From CAYSIX01 sp964431205 (GTDB lineage Bacteria > Planctomycetota > Phycisphaerae > Phycisphaerales > Phycisphaeraceae), in assembly GCA_964431205.1 (NCBI GenBank), contig CAYSIX010000002.1, positions 1-47,975 of the forward strand: a stretch of 47,975 bases of DNA, in the 5' to 3' direction. The position numbers were made by a program, and so were the translations under genes. Positions 32,302 to 41,198 of this stretch are shown piece by piece. How positions within the stretch are numbered: position 1 is the first letter of the stretch; each line of letters opens with the position of its first letter. The notes beneath the pieces were generated by a model that saw only the letters and a program-made list of their open reading frames with translations, did no database searches and was not told where the DNA came from.

Positions 32302-34098
32302 ATGTCCGAGAACGATCTGGCGTCTGACGCGGCGGCAATCGACATGACTGAGAGAGGCATGAGCACGGAGCAAGACCCACCATCCTTGCCGGGCGTGTTG
32401 CCGACGGGTTTATCAGACGGTGGGGCAGACGAGCTTCTGGCCGGGCTGCCCTGTGCGGTCTGGCTGGCGGACCGTCACGGCCGCATCACCTACGAGAACG
32501 ATCGCTGCCGAGCGTTGACCGGGTCGGCGGCGCCTTCGGGCGCCTGGCCGGACCGGCTGCACCCCGAGGACCGTGAGACGGTGGTCGAGGCGCTCCGCGA
32601 CGCCGCCCGCGGGGCCAGGCCGGTCGAGCTGACCTGCCGCCTCCAGGCCGAGGGCGACGGTTACCGGCCGATCACCTTCCGCGCCGCGCCCCACGTCAGC
32701 CGCCACGGCGAGAGCCCGGGGCTGATCGGCACGATCATCGAGCCGTCCCCGCCGGCCCTGCCCGACGGCCAGCCCGCCCTGACCTGCGGCAGCTTCGACC
32801 CCCTCACCGGGCTGCCCGGCCGCGACCCGCTGCGACGCGAGCTCGCCCACGCCATCGACCGCGCCCGCCACGACCGCCGGCTCACCTTCGCCCTGCTCCT
32901 GATCGACCTCGACCGCTTCAGCGTCGTCAACGACAGCCTCGGGCCCGGCGTCGGCGACCTCATGATCGAAGCCACCGCCCACCGCCTCCAGGACGTCCTG
33001 GGCGAACGCGCCTTCCTCGCGCGACCCGGCGGCGACGAGTTCGCCGTCCTCCTGCACCGCTGCCGCGGCCTCGACGAGGCCACCGACGTGGCCCACCAGA
33101 TCATCTCCCTGCTCAGCACGCCACTGGTCGTCGCCGGCCAGACCCTCGTCTGCACCGCCAGCGTCGGCGTCGTCTGGGGCAACCTCGGCTACGATCGCCC
33201 CGAGCACGTCCTCCGCGACGCCGACATCGCCATGTACCGCGCCAAGGCCGAGCACCGCGCCACCGCCGTCGTCTTCGACCCGGCCATGCACGTCGCCGCC
33301 GTCCAACGCCTGGAGCTCGAGTGCGACCTGCGCAACGCCCTCCAGCAAAACCAGTTCACACTCGCCTACCAGCCCATCGTCCGGCTCAGCGACGGCGCCG
33401 TCAGCGGCTTCGAGGCCCTGCTCCGATGGCACCACCCCACCCACGGTCCGATCAGCCCCGACCGATACATCCCCCTGGCCGAAGAGACCGGCCTGATCCT
33501 GCCCATCGGCGACTGGGTCCTCGAACAGGCCGCCCGCCAGCTCAACGCGTGGCGACAGTCCCGGCCCGAATACGAGCACCTGACCGTCAACGTCAACGTC
33601 TCGCGACGACAACTGGTCAAGCCCGGCGCCGCCGAGCGCTTCCAGCAGATCGTCCGCGACCAGGGCGTCGAGCCCGACCGCGTCAAGCTCGAGATCACCG
33701 AGAGCGCGATCATGGACGATCGCGATCGGTTGCTGCCCCTCCTCCGTGCGCTGCGCGACGCCGGGTTCCGCCTGGCCATGGACGACTTCGGCACCGGCCA
33801 CTCCTCGTTGAGCTGCCTGCACCGCTTCCCCATCGACGTGCTCAAGATCGATCGTTCCTTCGTGCGCAACCTCGACGAACGCATCGAGTTCGCCGCCGTC
33901 ATCCAGGCGATCGTCACCCTTGCGCACACGCTCAGGGTCGAGGTCGTCGCCGAGGGCATCGAGACCGAGGGCCAGCTCACCCAGCTCCAGGCGCTCGACT
34001 GCGATTGCGCCCAGGGCTACTACTTCGCCCGTGCCATGGCCGTCGATCAGGCCGAGACCTACCTGCTCGAGCGCCACGACGTGCGTCGCATCGCGTAG
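32302..34098 (+). CDS. Diguanylate cyclase/phosphodiesterase with PAS domain (GGDEF-EAL)
   Basis: A 598-residue cytoplasmic signalling protein. A PAS-like sensor (residues about 45-150, LPCAVWLADRHGRITYENDR) is followed by a GGDEF domain with intact GGDEF (243-247) and an EAL domain with EAL at 371-373 (FEALLRWHHP), NVNVSRRQL, EITESAIM, DDFGTGHSSL, KIDRSFV and QGYYFARAM. Both catalytic sites look complete, so it could make and break cyclic-di-GMP, depending on PAS input. No membrane segment is visible. An alternative ATG at 32359 (with AGAGAGG upstream) is possible. A PilZ protein at 9.9 kb is a potential effector. Confidence 0.95.
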   Translation: MSENDLASDAAAIDMTERGMSTEQDPPSLPGVLPTGLSDGGADELLAGLPCAVWLADRHGRITYENDRCRALTGSAAPSGAWPDRLHPEDRETVVEALRDAARGARPVELTCRLQAEGDGYRPITFRAAPHVSRHGESPGLIGTIIEPSPPALPDGQPALTCGSFDPLTGLPGRDPLRRELAHAIDRARHDRRLTFALLLIDLDRFSVVNDSLGPGVGDLMIEATAHRLQDVLGERAFLARPGGDEFAVLLHRCRGLDEATDVAHQIISLLSTPLVVAGQTLVCTASVGVVWGNLGYDRPEHVLRDADIAMYRAKAEHRATAVVFDPAMHVAAVQRLELECDLRNALQQNQFTLAYQPIVRLSDGAVSGFEALLRWHHPTHGPISPDRYIPLAEETGLILPIGDWVLEQAARQLNAWRQSRPEYEHLTVNVNVSRRQLVKPGAAERFQQIVRDQGVEPDRVKLEITESAIMDDRDRLLPLLRALRDAGFRLAMDDFGTGHSSLSCLHRFPIDVLKIDRSFVRNLDERIEFAAVIQAIVTLAHTLRVEVVAEGIETEGQLTQLQALDCDCAQGYYFARAMAVDQAETYLLERHDVRRIA

Positions 34099-34106
34099 GA
34101 GGAATC

Positions 34107-34121
34107 GGCGGCGCGGCCGCC
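34107..34121. terminator. Short hairpin between convergent genes
   Basis: GGCGGC, a GCG loop and GCCGCC form a 6-bp G+C stem in the 45-bp gap between the GGDEF-EAL gene and the sulfotransferase gene; no T-run. A weak candidate. Confidence 0.25.
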
Positions 34122-34143
34122 CGCCGGGGTCGCGCCCGACGGC

Positions 34144-34881
34144 TCAGGCGGCGTAGCCCATCTGCTCGAGGAACGGCGCCAGCCGGCGCGACGCCCGTCG
34201 CCGCTGATCGGCCGTCATGTCCTGGCGAAACCGTCCGACCACGGCCCGGTTGACCATCATCAGGTGCCGCTGCTTCTCGGGCGCGCGGTCGCGATCGAAA
34301 CGCTCGACGACCCGCTCGACGCAGCGGTCGTCGCAGGCCAGGCCCAGGTGCGTGCGGACGCGGCCGAGCGTGGCGACGGCGTCGGCCAGCAGGTCCTCGT
34401 ACCGCAGGCAGAGCACGCCGGGGCAGCGGCTCCAGCGGGGCCAGGTGGCGCGGAGCTGATCGCGCATGTAGGCGACCGCGTCCTCGACGCTGTGCAGGCG
34501 GGTCAGGTCGAGTCGGCCGCCGCGCTGGCGCGCCCGCTCGCCGTGGTCGAGCGCCGACAGGGCCGCGTCGCGCGGGTCGCGGTAGATGTAGGTGGCCCGG
34601 GCGACGCCGCGGCCAAGCAGCAGACGCAGGCTCCGCGACGGGGCGAAGTGGGTCTTGACCAGGATCGCCTCGCCGCGGGCGTGCGGCCAGAGCAGCCGGG
34701 CCAGCTTCGCCGGCGCCGGGTAGCCCAGCTCGTTGGAGAACCCGGGCAGCAGCCGCTCGAGCCGATAACGCCGGCGGACCGACTCGGCGCTGTCATGGCC
34801 GGACGCGACCAGCAGCGCGTCGGTCATCTTGTAAAGCCACGTGCTGCCGGACTTCGGCAGGCTCCCGCTGACGACGATCAT
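34144..34881 (-). CDS. Sulfotransferase (PAPS-dependent)
   Basis: A 245-residue soluble protein. The 5'-phosphosulfate loop SLPKSGSTWLY (PKSGSTW at 9-15) and the 3'-phosphate region YIYRDPRDAALSA (R101, S109) are the two PAPS-binding signatures. It is predicted to transfer sulfate from PAPS to a hydroxyl or amine of a carbohydrate or other acceptor. The ATG at 34881 opens directly with the P-loop strand. No signal peptide or transmembrane segment is visible, unlike Golgi enzymes, which is usual in bacteria. A second sulfotransferase lies at 37.2 kb with a GH130 enzyme in between. Confidence 0.88.
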   Translation of the reverse strand: MIVVSGSLPKSGSTWLYKMTDALLVASGHDSAESVRRRYRLERLLPGFSNELGYPAPAKLARLLWPHARGEAILVKTHFAPSRSLRLLLGRGVARATYIYRDPRDAALSALDHGERARQRGGRLDLTRLHSVEDAVAYMRDQLRATWPRWSRCPGVLCLRYEDLLADAVATLGRVRTHLGLACDDRCVERVVERFDRDRAPEKQRHLMMVNRAVVGRFRQDMTADQRRRASRRLAPFLEQMGYAA

Positions 34882-35032
34882 CGCGCACGCATCTCCGCAG
34901 GCCGGGCGGCGTCGAGCATCGGCTCAACGCTCGGCCGCGACTGCCATTCGTATCGGCGACGCGCGACGCCGCAGCGCACGCCGACCCGGCGACCCGGCCG
35001 ATAACGCGCCGCGGCGCGACGCGGACGATCCA

Positions 35033-36097
35033 TCACTTGCACGGCTCGAGACGACTCAGCACGTCCTCACGCCGCAGGCCGACCACGGTCGTGTTCTCGT
35101 CGGCGGCGCCGCAGTACACGTGCAGCAGGTCGCCGCGTTCGACCACGGCGGTGGGGAAGACGACGTTGGGCACGAAGCCGTGCTTCTCGAACGGCTCGAC
35201 GGGCCGGAGGATCGGTTCGGGCGTGCGGGCGATGACGCGGTGCGGCTCGTGCAGGTCGAGCAGCAGCGCGCCGGCGGTGTAGGTGCCGGCGCCGGGCTGG
35301 TCGGGGAGTCGTTCGCTGCCGTGATAGAGGGTGAGCCAGCCCTCGGCGGAGCGGAGCGGGGGCGTGCCGCCGCCGATGCGGTTGCTCTGCCAGTCGTCCC
35401 CGCCGCCGAAGAGCTGGCGGTGGGCGCCCCAGTGGACCATGTCCGGCGAGCGGGCGATCCACATCTCGGGGGCCTGGAAGCGGAGGGCGGGGACGGGCCG
35501 GTGCAGCGCGACCGCGTGGCCGTCGATCCGCTCGGGGAACAGGACCACGTCCTTGTTCTCGGGGCAGAAGGCGACGCCGCGGCGTTCGAAGCGTTGGAAG
35601 TCGCGGGTCGTCATGAGGCAGGTGCACACGCCGTGCCGGGAGACGGCGACGTAGGTAAACCAGTACGTCCCTTCGAGGAAGGTGAGGCGCGGGTCTTCGA
35701 TGCCGTACTCCTCGTACTCGCCCTCGGGCCAGATGGCGGGGCCGTCGAAGGCGTCGATCGAGCGGCCGTCGCGGCTGCGCAGGACCTTGAGGTAGGAGAT
35801 GAAGCGCAGGCGGGCGCAGTTGGTCGGGCGATGGCGCAGCTCGCGGGGGTCGGAGGTGTCGGTGTCGCACTCGGCGAGCCAGTCGATCACGATCCGGCCG
35901 GACTCGGTGACGCGTGGCGAGGCGACGAACCCGGCGCGGCGTTCGACCGGGGCCTCGGCGACGCGGACGATCAGGACGACGCCGTCGTCGGTCTCGATGG
36001 CGGCGGGGTTGAACGTGCCGACGATCTTCATGTGCGGGGCCGAGGGCGTCAGGTCGCCCGGGCGGACGAGACATTGTGTAAAAACCCGTGGGATCAA
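35033..36097 (-). CDS. GH130-family glycosidase/phosphorylase (mannoside phosphorylase-like)
   Basis: A 354-residue five-bladed beta-propeller enzyme, cytoplasmic (no signal peptide). GH130 proteins phosphorolyse or hydrolyse beta-mannosides. Signatures: RVFTQCLVRPGDLTPS at the start, GTFNPAAI, and YGIEDPRLTF with the conserved catalytic-region Asp (D135), and later PPLRSAEGWLTLYHG. The N-terminal signature begins before any ATG, so a TTG start at 36097 is chosen; an AGGAG sits 6 nt upstream on the minus strand, which supports it. An ATG 69 nt further in would remove the family's first strand. Neighbours are sulfotransferases. Confidence 0.87.
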   Translation of the reverse strand: MIPRVFTQCLVRPGDLTPSAPHMKIVGTFNPAAIETDDGVVLIVRVAEAPVERRAGFVASPRVTESGRIVIDWLAECDTDTSDPRELRHRPTNCARLRFISYLKVLRSRDGRSIDAFDGPAIWPEGEYEEYGIEDPRLTFLEGTYWFTYVAVSRHGVCTCLMTTRDFQRFERRGVAFCPENKDVVLFPERIDGHAVALHRPVPALRFQAPEMWIARSPDMVHWGAHRQLFGGGDDWQSNRIGGGTPPLRSAEGWLTLYHGSERLPDQPGAGTYTAGALLLDLHEPHRVIARTPEPILRPVEPFEKHGFVPNVVFPTAVVERGDLLHVYCGAADENTTVVGLRREDVLSRLEPCK

Positions 36098-36385
36098 GGG
36101 GCGCTCCTTTGGTCGTCGAGGTCCGGTAATGCCGGCGATGGGGTCAAGATAGGGAAAATCGGGCCGGAAAACGAGCCGGCGCGGCGCGAATAAAGTGGAC
36201 GGCCGAGCGGGCGCGGCTAGGATTGAACAGTTGATCGTGGCCTCGGCAGGGAAGACGACGGCCGGGTTTGTGCGACCCGCGGCGAAGTCCACACCGGGGG
36301 GATCGGTGCTGGCCACGGCGAGGCGGTGACCGCCCTCACGTCTCCCGTTCCCGCGGATGACAATCGGATTGGAAAGGGATCTGCC

Positions 36386-37162
36386 ATGAGACGAGCTTAT
36401 GGATCGAGTGGTCGGTGCGCGCTGGCGGCGGCCGGCCTGCTGGTTGGCTCCGTGACGTCCGCGCCGGCGTTCGCGGCGATGAGCGTGTCGGGCGACATCG
36501 CGATCAGCCAGGTCGCGCCGCCGACGATCGTCTCGTCCCCCGTGGGCGGTCTGGCCCCCGTGGCCGCGCCGCCGCCCACCGTCCCGCGCCTGGCCAGCAA
36601 CGAGCGCGCCTTCCTCCTGCGCGAGCGGACCGCCGCCGTGCTCAGCGACGACCTGCACGTCGACGTCAACCGCCCCGGGTTTTACCGCCTGCGCAGCGAC
36701 CTGATCGACGCCGGCGGGATCGTCGAGGCCGGCACCGTCGTCAACAGCTACCTCATCCACGCCGACGCCGTCGCCGACCGCGCCCCGACCCTGCGCGGCA
36801 CCATCGTCTTCGATCAGCCGGTCGTCGGCATCATCCTTCAGACCGGCTCGTTCACCGCGTCCGATCAGATGCTCGGCGCCGACGGGACGCACTACATGGA
36901 TTTCACCGCGCGCGGGCTGGAGCTGCGCCGCCCCGGCGAGCCGCGCGCCGCCGGCCGACGCGACGCGTTCCGCCTCGAGCCCGACCGCCGCACGCTGCAC
37001 GTGAAGCTCAACGTCGCCGGCTGGACCGACAGCATCCGCGTGCTGACCAGCGAGGGGGCGCCGATCCCCGAACCGGCCACCGCCACGCTGGCGCTGCTCG
37101 GCGTCGCCGCCCTGGCGCGGCGCGGCGGGCGGGCGCATCGCCGGCTTCGCCCCTGTGCATGA
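36386..37162 (+). CDS. Secreted PEP-CTERM protein
   Basis: A 258-residue exported protein. The signal peptide is MRRAYGSSGRCALAAAGLLV with likely cleavage near AFAA. After a Pro/Ala linker (LAPVAAPPPTVPRLASNERA) comes a beta domain of unknown fold (GIVEAGTVVNSYLIHADAVA, TIVFDQPVVGIILQTGSF). The C-terminus IPEPATATLALLGVAALARR is a PEP-CTERM-like sorting signal with a basic tail. The ATG at 36386 has GGAAAGG upstream. It differs from the three minus-strand PEP-CTERM proteins at 10-13 kb in its central domain; function unknown. Confidence 0.83.
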   Translation: MRRAYGSSGRCALAAAGLLVGSVTSAPAFAAMSVSGDIAISQVAPPTIVSSPVGGLAPVAAPPPTVPRLASNERAFLLRERTAAVLSDDLHVDVNRPGFYRLRSDLIDAGGIVEAGTVVNSYLIHADAVADRAPTLRGTIVFDQPVVGIILQTGSFTASDQMLGADGTHYMDFTARGLELRRPGEPRAAGRRDAFRLEPDRRTLHVKLNVAGWTDSIRVLTSEGAPIPEPATATLALLGVAALARRGGRAHRRLRPCA

Positions 37163-37185
37163 CCCCGGCCCCACGCGGGGCACAC

Positions 37186-37205
37186 CCGGCGCTGCTGCGC
37201 GCCGG
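37186..37205. terminator. Hairpin between convergent genes
   Basis: CCGGCGC, a 6-nt loop and GCGCCGG form a 7-bp stem in the 48-bp gap between the PEP-CTERM gene and the second sulfotransferase. No T-run is present. Confidence 0.4.
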
Positions 37206-37210
37206 ATCCG

Positions 37211-38086
37211 TCACGTGCCGCCGGCGGCCGTGCCGACCGGCCGCTCCAGCAACCGGTCCACGTCGAGGTCCCACGACACCCGCCCGCCGCCATAGTGCGC
37301 CAGAAACCGTTCCGTGTCGTCGGCGAGGTCCTCGACGCACCACTCGAGGGTTACGCGGTCCCACCGCGTGTCGAGTTGCAGCGGCTTGCGCAGCAAGCGC
37401 ATCGCCTGCCGCTTCACACCGCGAGGCACGATCCGATTGACCGCGTGTCCCAGCCCGGTGTGCCGCACGGCGGCCAGCAACGCCCGGTCCTGCTCCTTGG
37501 TGTCGCGCGCGTTGTACACCCGGCCGAGCGCCGGCACCGGCTTGTCCGGATCAAGGCCCAGAAACGCGTAACACGCCTTCATCGTGCCGACCGGATCGGA
37601 CTTCAGGTCATCCAGAAACATCACGTGAAGCTGGTCATCCGAAAAGAGCCGCCGGTATCGCTGAATCTGTTTCCAGTAGAGACTGCCGTCGACGTAGACA
37701 CGGCGTTCCCGCATCGTGCGATTGAACTCCGGCAGGTCGAACCCGTTCGACACGTCCTGAGCGTAGTGGGAAACCAGTCGCTCGATGGGGTGTCGGACGA
37801 TGTAGACGAGCCGAACCTCGGGGAGTGTCTCACGGATCAGCCGCGGCGTGTCGGGGCAGATCACGCTGAGCGTGTATTCGGGGCTGCCGTCGCCGATCGC
37901 GAGCTTGCCCTCGGCCTCCTGGAAATGAGAGAGGTACCAGTCCCAGCCCAGGTGGTGACGGAAGCTGAAATATCGCAACTCCTTCGGGCGCGACATGAAC
38001 CCGTCGGGGTGCTCGCCGATCAGGCGGGAGACCGTGGTCGAGCCGGCCTTGGCTGCGCCAATCACCAGGTAGTTCGGCACCGGCAT
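37211..38086 (-). CDS. Sulfotransferase of the heparan/HNK-type family
   Basis: A 291-residue soluble protein. The PAPS-binding P-loop is LVIGAAKAGSTTVSRLIGEH (K13), and the 3'-phosphate signature is YIVRHPIERLVSHYAQDV (R98, S106). RPKELRYFSFRH and FLGLDPDKPVP are typical of heparan sulfate sulfotransferase-like proteins. It should sulfate a carbohydrate; the acceptor is unknown. The ATG at 38086 has GAGGAGGG 7 nt upstream on the minus strand. Together with the sulfotransferase at 34.1 kb and a GH130 enzyme it suggests local synthesis or remodelling of a sulfated glycan. Confidence 0.88.
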   Translation of the reverse strand: MPVPNYLVIGAAKAGSTTVSRLIGEHPDGFMSRPKELRYFSFRHHLGWDWYLSHFQEAEGKLAIGDGSPEYTLSVICPDTPRLIRETLPEVRLVYIVRHPIERLVSHYAQDVSNGFDLPEFNRTMRERRVYVDGSLYWKQIQRYRRLFSDDQLHVMFLDDLKSDPVGTMKACYAFLGLDPDKPVPALGRVYNARDTKEQDRALLAAVRHTGLGHAVNRIVPRGVKRQAMRLLRKPLQLDTRWDRVTLEWCVEDLADDTERFLAHYGGGRVSWDLDVDRLLERPVGTAAGGT

Positions 38087-38163
38087 CGAACGCCCTCCTC
38101 ACTACACACCGCGACACGGGGCGTCGCGTGAGCAGGGGACGCGCGCCCCAGCCGAGCCCGGCT

Positions 38164-39486
38164 TCACGCCGGCTCGAGCGGGCTGAAGCGGGAGCCGGCC
38201 AGCGGCACACGCCGGTTCGGGTCCTCACCCTTGGGCAGCATCGGCGCCAGCAGCGCCCCGACCGTCGCCGCCGCGATGTTCACCAGCGCAAACGCCCACC
38301 ACGACCTGATCCCGAGGTAGATCAGCACGCCCGAGGCGACCGTCACCGTCAGCGTCAGCGGGATCAGCCCCTGCCACGCCAGCCGCATGAGCTGGTCGAA
38401 GCGGAACCGCGGCAGCGTCCAGCGGATCCACATCATCACGAACAGCAGGAACACCACCTTGAGCACAAAGACGTGGAACTTGATCAGCACCATCGCCAGC
38501 CCGAGCAGGCCGCCCTCGACGATCGGCAGCTCGCCGACGAACGGCAGGATGTCCCACCCGCCCAGGAACAGCACGCAGAAGAACGCGCTGCCCGTGATCA
38601 TGTGCATGTACTCGCCCAGGAAGAACAGCGCCCACTTCATCGAGCTGTACTCGGTGTGGTACCCGCCGACGAGCTCGCTCTCGGCCTCGGCCAGGTCGAA
38701 CGGGGCGCGGTTGCACTCGGCCAGGACGCAGGTGAAGAAGATCGCCGCCAGCAGCGGGTGCGCGAACAGCCCCCACGCGCCGGCCTCGCCCCAGCCGGCC
38801 TGAAGGTTCACCATCAGCCCCGCGTCGGCGGTCTGCATCGTCAGGATCATCGCCAGCACGCACACGCCCATCGGGATCTCGTAGCTGACCATCTGCGCCG
38901 TCGCCCGCACCCCACCAAAAAACGAGTACTTGTTGTTCGACGCGTACGCGCCCAGCACCACCCCGTACACCGCCAGCGAGCTGATCGCCAGGATGTAGAT
39001 CAGCCCGATGCTGATCGGGGCGACCGCGAAGCTGACGACGCCGGGCGCGACCAGGTCGAACCCGCCGATCGTGATCGCCGGGAACAGGTAGCTGCCGCCC
39101 CAGGGGATCACCGCCCAGCCGATCATCGCCGGGATCACGACGAAGACGGGCGCGAGGTTGAACAGGCCCTTGTCCACGCGCGGGGGGTTGTAGTCCTCCT
39201 TGAACATGAGCTTGATGCCGTCGGCCAGGGCCTGGCCGAGGCCCCAGAACCCGAATCGGTTCATGACGTCAAGGCCCAGGGCGCGCCAGAGGTTGTCCTG
39301 TCCGAAGGAGAAGCCGGTGCGGTTGGGCCCGATGCGGTCCTGGCACCAGGCGCAGACCTTGCGTTCGAGGAAGATCAAATACGCGCAGCCGATCAGGATC
39401 AGGTGCAGGACGACGGCGATGACGATCAGGCTGGCGACGAGCTGGGCGCTGAGCGGGAAGATCGCGTCGAGGAGATTCTGGATCAT
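38164..39486 (-). CDS. nuoH: NADH-quinone oxidoreductase subunit H
   Basis: A 440-residue multi-spanning subunit of respiratory complex I, at the quinone-binding interface. Conserved blocks are present: ERKVCAWCQDRIGPNRTG, ADGIKLMFKED, FFGGVRATAQMVSYEIPMG, and CNRAPFDLAEAESELVGGYH with TEYSSMKWALFFLGEY. About eight to ten membrane helices are visible. The ATG at 39486 is chosen over an upstream in-frame start that lacks homology. The gene is alone; nuoI is 6 kb away on the other strand, so the nuo genes are dispersed. The C-terminus has about 60 extra residues (SWWAFALVNIAAATVGALLA onward). Confidence 0.94.
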   Translation of the reverse strand: MIQNLLDAIFPLSAQLVASLIVIAVVLHLILIGCAYLIFLERKVCAWCQDRIGPNRTGFSFGQDNLWRALGLDVMNRFGFWGLGQALADGIKLMFKEDYNPPRVDKGLFNLAPVFVVIPAMIGWAVIPWGGSYLFPAITIGGFDLVAPGVVSFAVAPISIGLIYILAISSLAVYGVVLGAYASNNKYSFFGGVRATAQMVSYEIPMGVCVLAMILTMQTADAGLMVNLQAGWGEAGAWGLFAHPLLAAIFFTCVLAECNRAPFDLAEAESELVGGYHTEYSSMKWALFFLGEYMHMITGSAFFCVLFLGGWDILPFVGELPIVEGGLLGLAMVLIKFHVFVLKVVFLLFVMMWIRWTLPRFRFDQLMRLAWQGLIPLTLTVTVASGVLIYLGIRSWWAFALVNIAAATVGALLAPMLPKGEDPNRRVPLAGSRFSPLEPA

Positions 39487-39580
39487 GGGGCGTCGCGTGT
39501 GAGGGTCGAAAGCCGGGCCGACCGCGGCGGCGCGCCCCGAGCGACGCCGATACAATCCCGCGACCACCCTCGGCATAGAC

Positions 39581-39586
39581 TAGGAT
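39581..39586 (+). promoter_or_regulatory. Candidate -10 element of lepB
   Basis: TAGGAT ends 10 nt before the GTG at 39597, with no ribosome site between them. A second hexamer, TACAAT at 39551-39556, would give a 34-nt leader, so the start of transcription is not settled. Confidence 0.28.
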
Positions 39587-39596
39587 TCGCTGCGCT

Positions 39597-41198
39597 GTGA
39601 ATCAAACCGACCCCCGCCCCGCCGACCGACCCGACGAGACGCTCAAGGAGACGTTGGAGTCGATCGTGATCGCGTTCGTCCTGGCGTTCGTGTTCCGGGC
39701 GTACGTGGTCGAGGCGTTCGTGATCCCCACGGGCTCGATGGCGCCGACGCTGCTGGGCCGACACCTGGACATCACCTGCGAGCAGTGCGGCTACGCCTAC
39801 GACGTGGACGTGCCCGAGGGGGCGAGGCGGTCGGTGCTGTGCCCGATGTGCCGGTACGACAACTCGATCGAGTCCGGCACGCGGCCGCGGGGCGGCGACC
39901 GCATCCTCGTGCACAAGTTCGTCTACAGCCTCACCGAGCCGCGGCGGTGGGACGTGGTCGTCTTCAAGGCCCCCCACCGCCCCCGCGACAACTTCATCAA
40001 GCGGCTGGTCGGCCTGCCCGGCGAGCAGATCAACATCCTCGACGGCAACGTTTACGTCCGTGCCGACGGCGCCGCCGCCTGGCCCATCGCCCGCAAGACC
40101 GAACGCCCCAGGGTCCAGAACGCCGTCTGGCAGCCGATCTACCACAGCCAGTACGTGCCGCTCGACGGCGGCGACCCGACCACCGCCGGCTCCGGCCGAC
40201 GCTACGCCTGGGCCCCGCCCTGGGTCCCGAACAACCCCGACGCCTGGGACCTGCGCGACCCGCGTCGCTACCGCTTCACCGGCACCGCCCCCGATCAGCT
40301 CCAGTTCGACTTCCAGCGCATGGGCGCCCAGCACCAGTCCTCGATGTACCCCTACAACCAGCTCAAGGGCGCCGACTTCGACGACGCCGTCGAGGACATC
40401 CGCCTGCTCGTCCGCGTGCGCCCCGAGCAGGCCGACGCCACCGTCACGCTCTCGACGACCTGCCGCCTCGACGACCCGACCGCCCCGCCGCAGCGCGTCG
40501 AGCTGTCGGTCAACCCCTCGGGCAGCGTGATCCTCTCGGCGACGGACCCGCAAACGCTGGCCACGCGGCGCCTGGCCGAGGCGGAGGTCGAGCCGCTGGC
40601 CGCCGGCGAGCTGGCCGAGCTGGAGCTGTGGGTCGTGGACCAGGAGGTGAGCTTCTGGCTGCGGGGTCGGCGGGTGCTGATCTTCCGCTACGGCGACGAC
40701 TGGACGCGGGAGCAGCTCACCGGCCGCCCCCCGCCCGACCGCCTGCCGCGGGTCGGCATCGAGCTGGCCGGCTGCCCGATCACGCTGCACCGTCTCGAGC
40801 TGGACCGCGACCTGTACTACGCCAGCCACCGCGGCGACCTGGTCGCCCGCGGCGGGGTGGCGCGCACGCACGACGGCGTGGAGGTCGGGCCCCCGCTGAT
40901 CCTGCGCCCGCACGAGTTCTTCGTCCTCGGCGACAACAGCCCCCTCAGCGACGACGGCCGATACTGGCTGCCCGACGACAACGACCGCGCCCGGGCCCAC
41001 GGCGACGCGTTGTGGGTGCGATACCGCTACTTCGACGGGCGGCTGCGCGACGGCGTGGTCCCGCGGGACCTGATGATGGGCCGCGCGTTCTTCGTGTACT
41101 TCCCGGCGATGTACCCGATGCGCCAAGGCCCCGGCGTGCCGCGGTACGCCCTGCCGGGGGTGGTGCCGAACTTCGGCGACATGCGTTTCATCCACTGA
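39597..41198 (+). CDS. lepB: Signal peptidase I with zinc ribbon and large insertion domain
   Basis: A 533-residue membrane protease that removes signal peptides, far longer than the usual 170-325 residues. One N-terminal transmembrane segment (IVIAFVLAFVFRAYVVEAFV) leads to the catalytic Ser in IPTGSMAPTLLG (S47) and the general-base Lys in GDRILVHKFVY (K107). Between them lies a zinc ribbon (C61, C64, C82, C85). After FIKRLVGLPGEQINILDGNV comes an insertion of about 270 residues with a beta-sandwich look (LELWVVDQEVSFWLRGRRVL), then the last conserved box FVLGDNSPLSDDGRYW. The GTG at 39597 is used. Other start codons nearby lack homology. It is divergent from nuoH. Confidence 0.9.
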   Translation: MNQTDPRPADRPDETLKETLESIVIAFVLAFVFRAYVVEAFVIPTGSMAPTLLGRHLDITCEQCGYAYDVDVPEGARRSVLCPMCRYDNSIESGTRPRGGDRILVHKFVYSLTEPRRWDVVVFKAPHRPRDNFIKRLVGLPGEQINILDGNVYVRADGAAAWPIARKTERPRVQNAVWQPIYHSQYVPLDGGDPTTAGSGRRYAWAPPWVPNNPDAWDLRDPRRYRFTGTAPDQLQFDFQRMGAQHQSSMYPYNQLKGADFDDAVEDIRLLVRVRPEQADATVTLSTTCRLDDPTAPPQRVELSVNPSGSVILSATDPQTLATRRLAEAEVEPLAAGELAELELWVVDQEVSFWLRGRRVLIFRYGDDWTREQLTGRPPPDRLPRVGIELAGCPITLHRLELDRDLYYASHRGDLVARGGVARTHDGVEVGPPLILRPHEFFVLGDNSPLSDDGRYWLPDDNDRARAHGDALWVRYRYFDGRLRDGVVPRDLMMGRAFFVYFPAMYPMRQGPGVPRYALPGVVPNFGDMRFIH

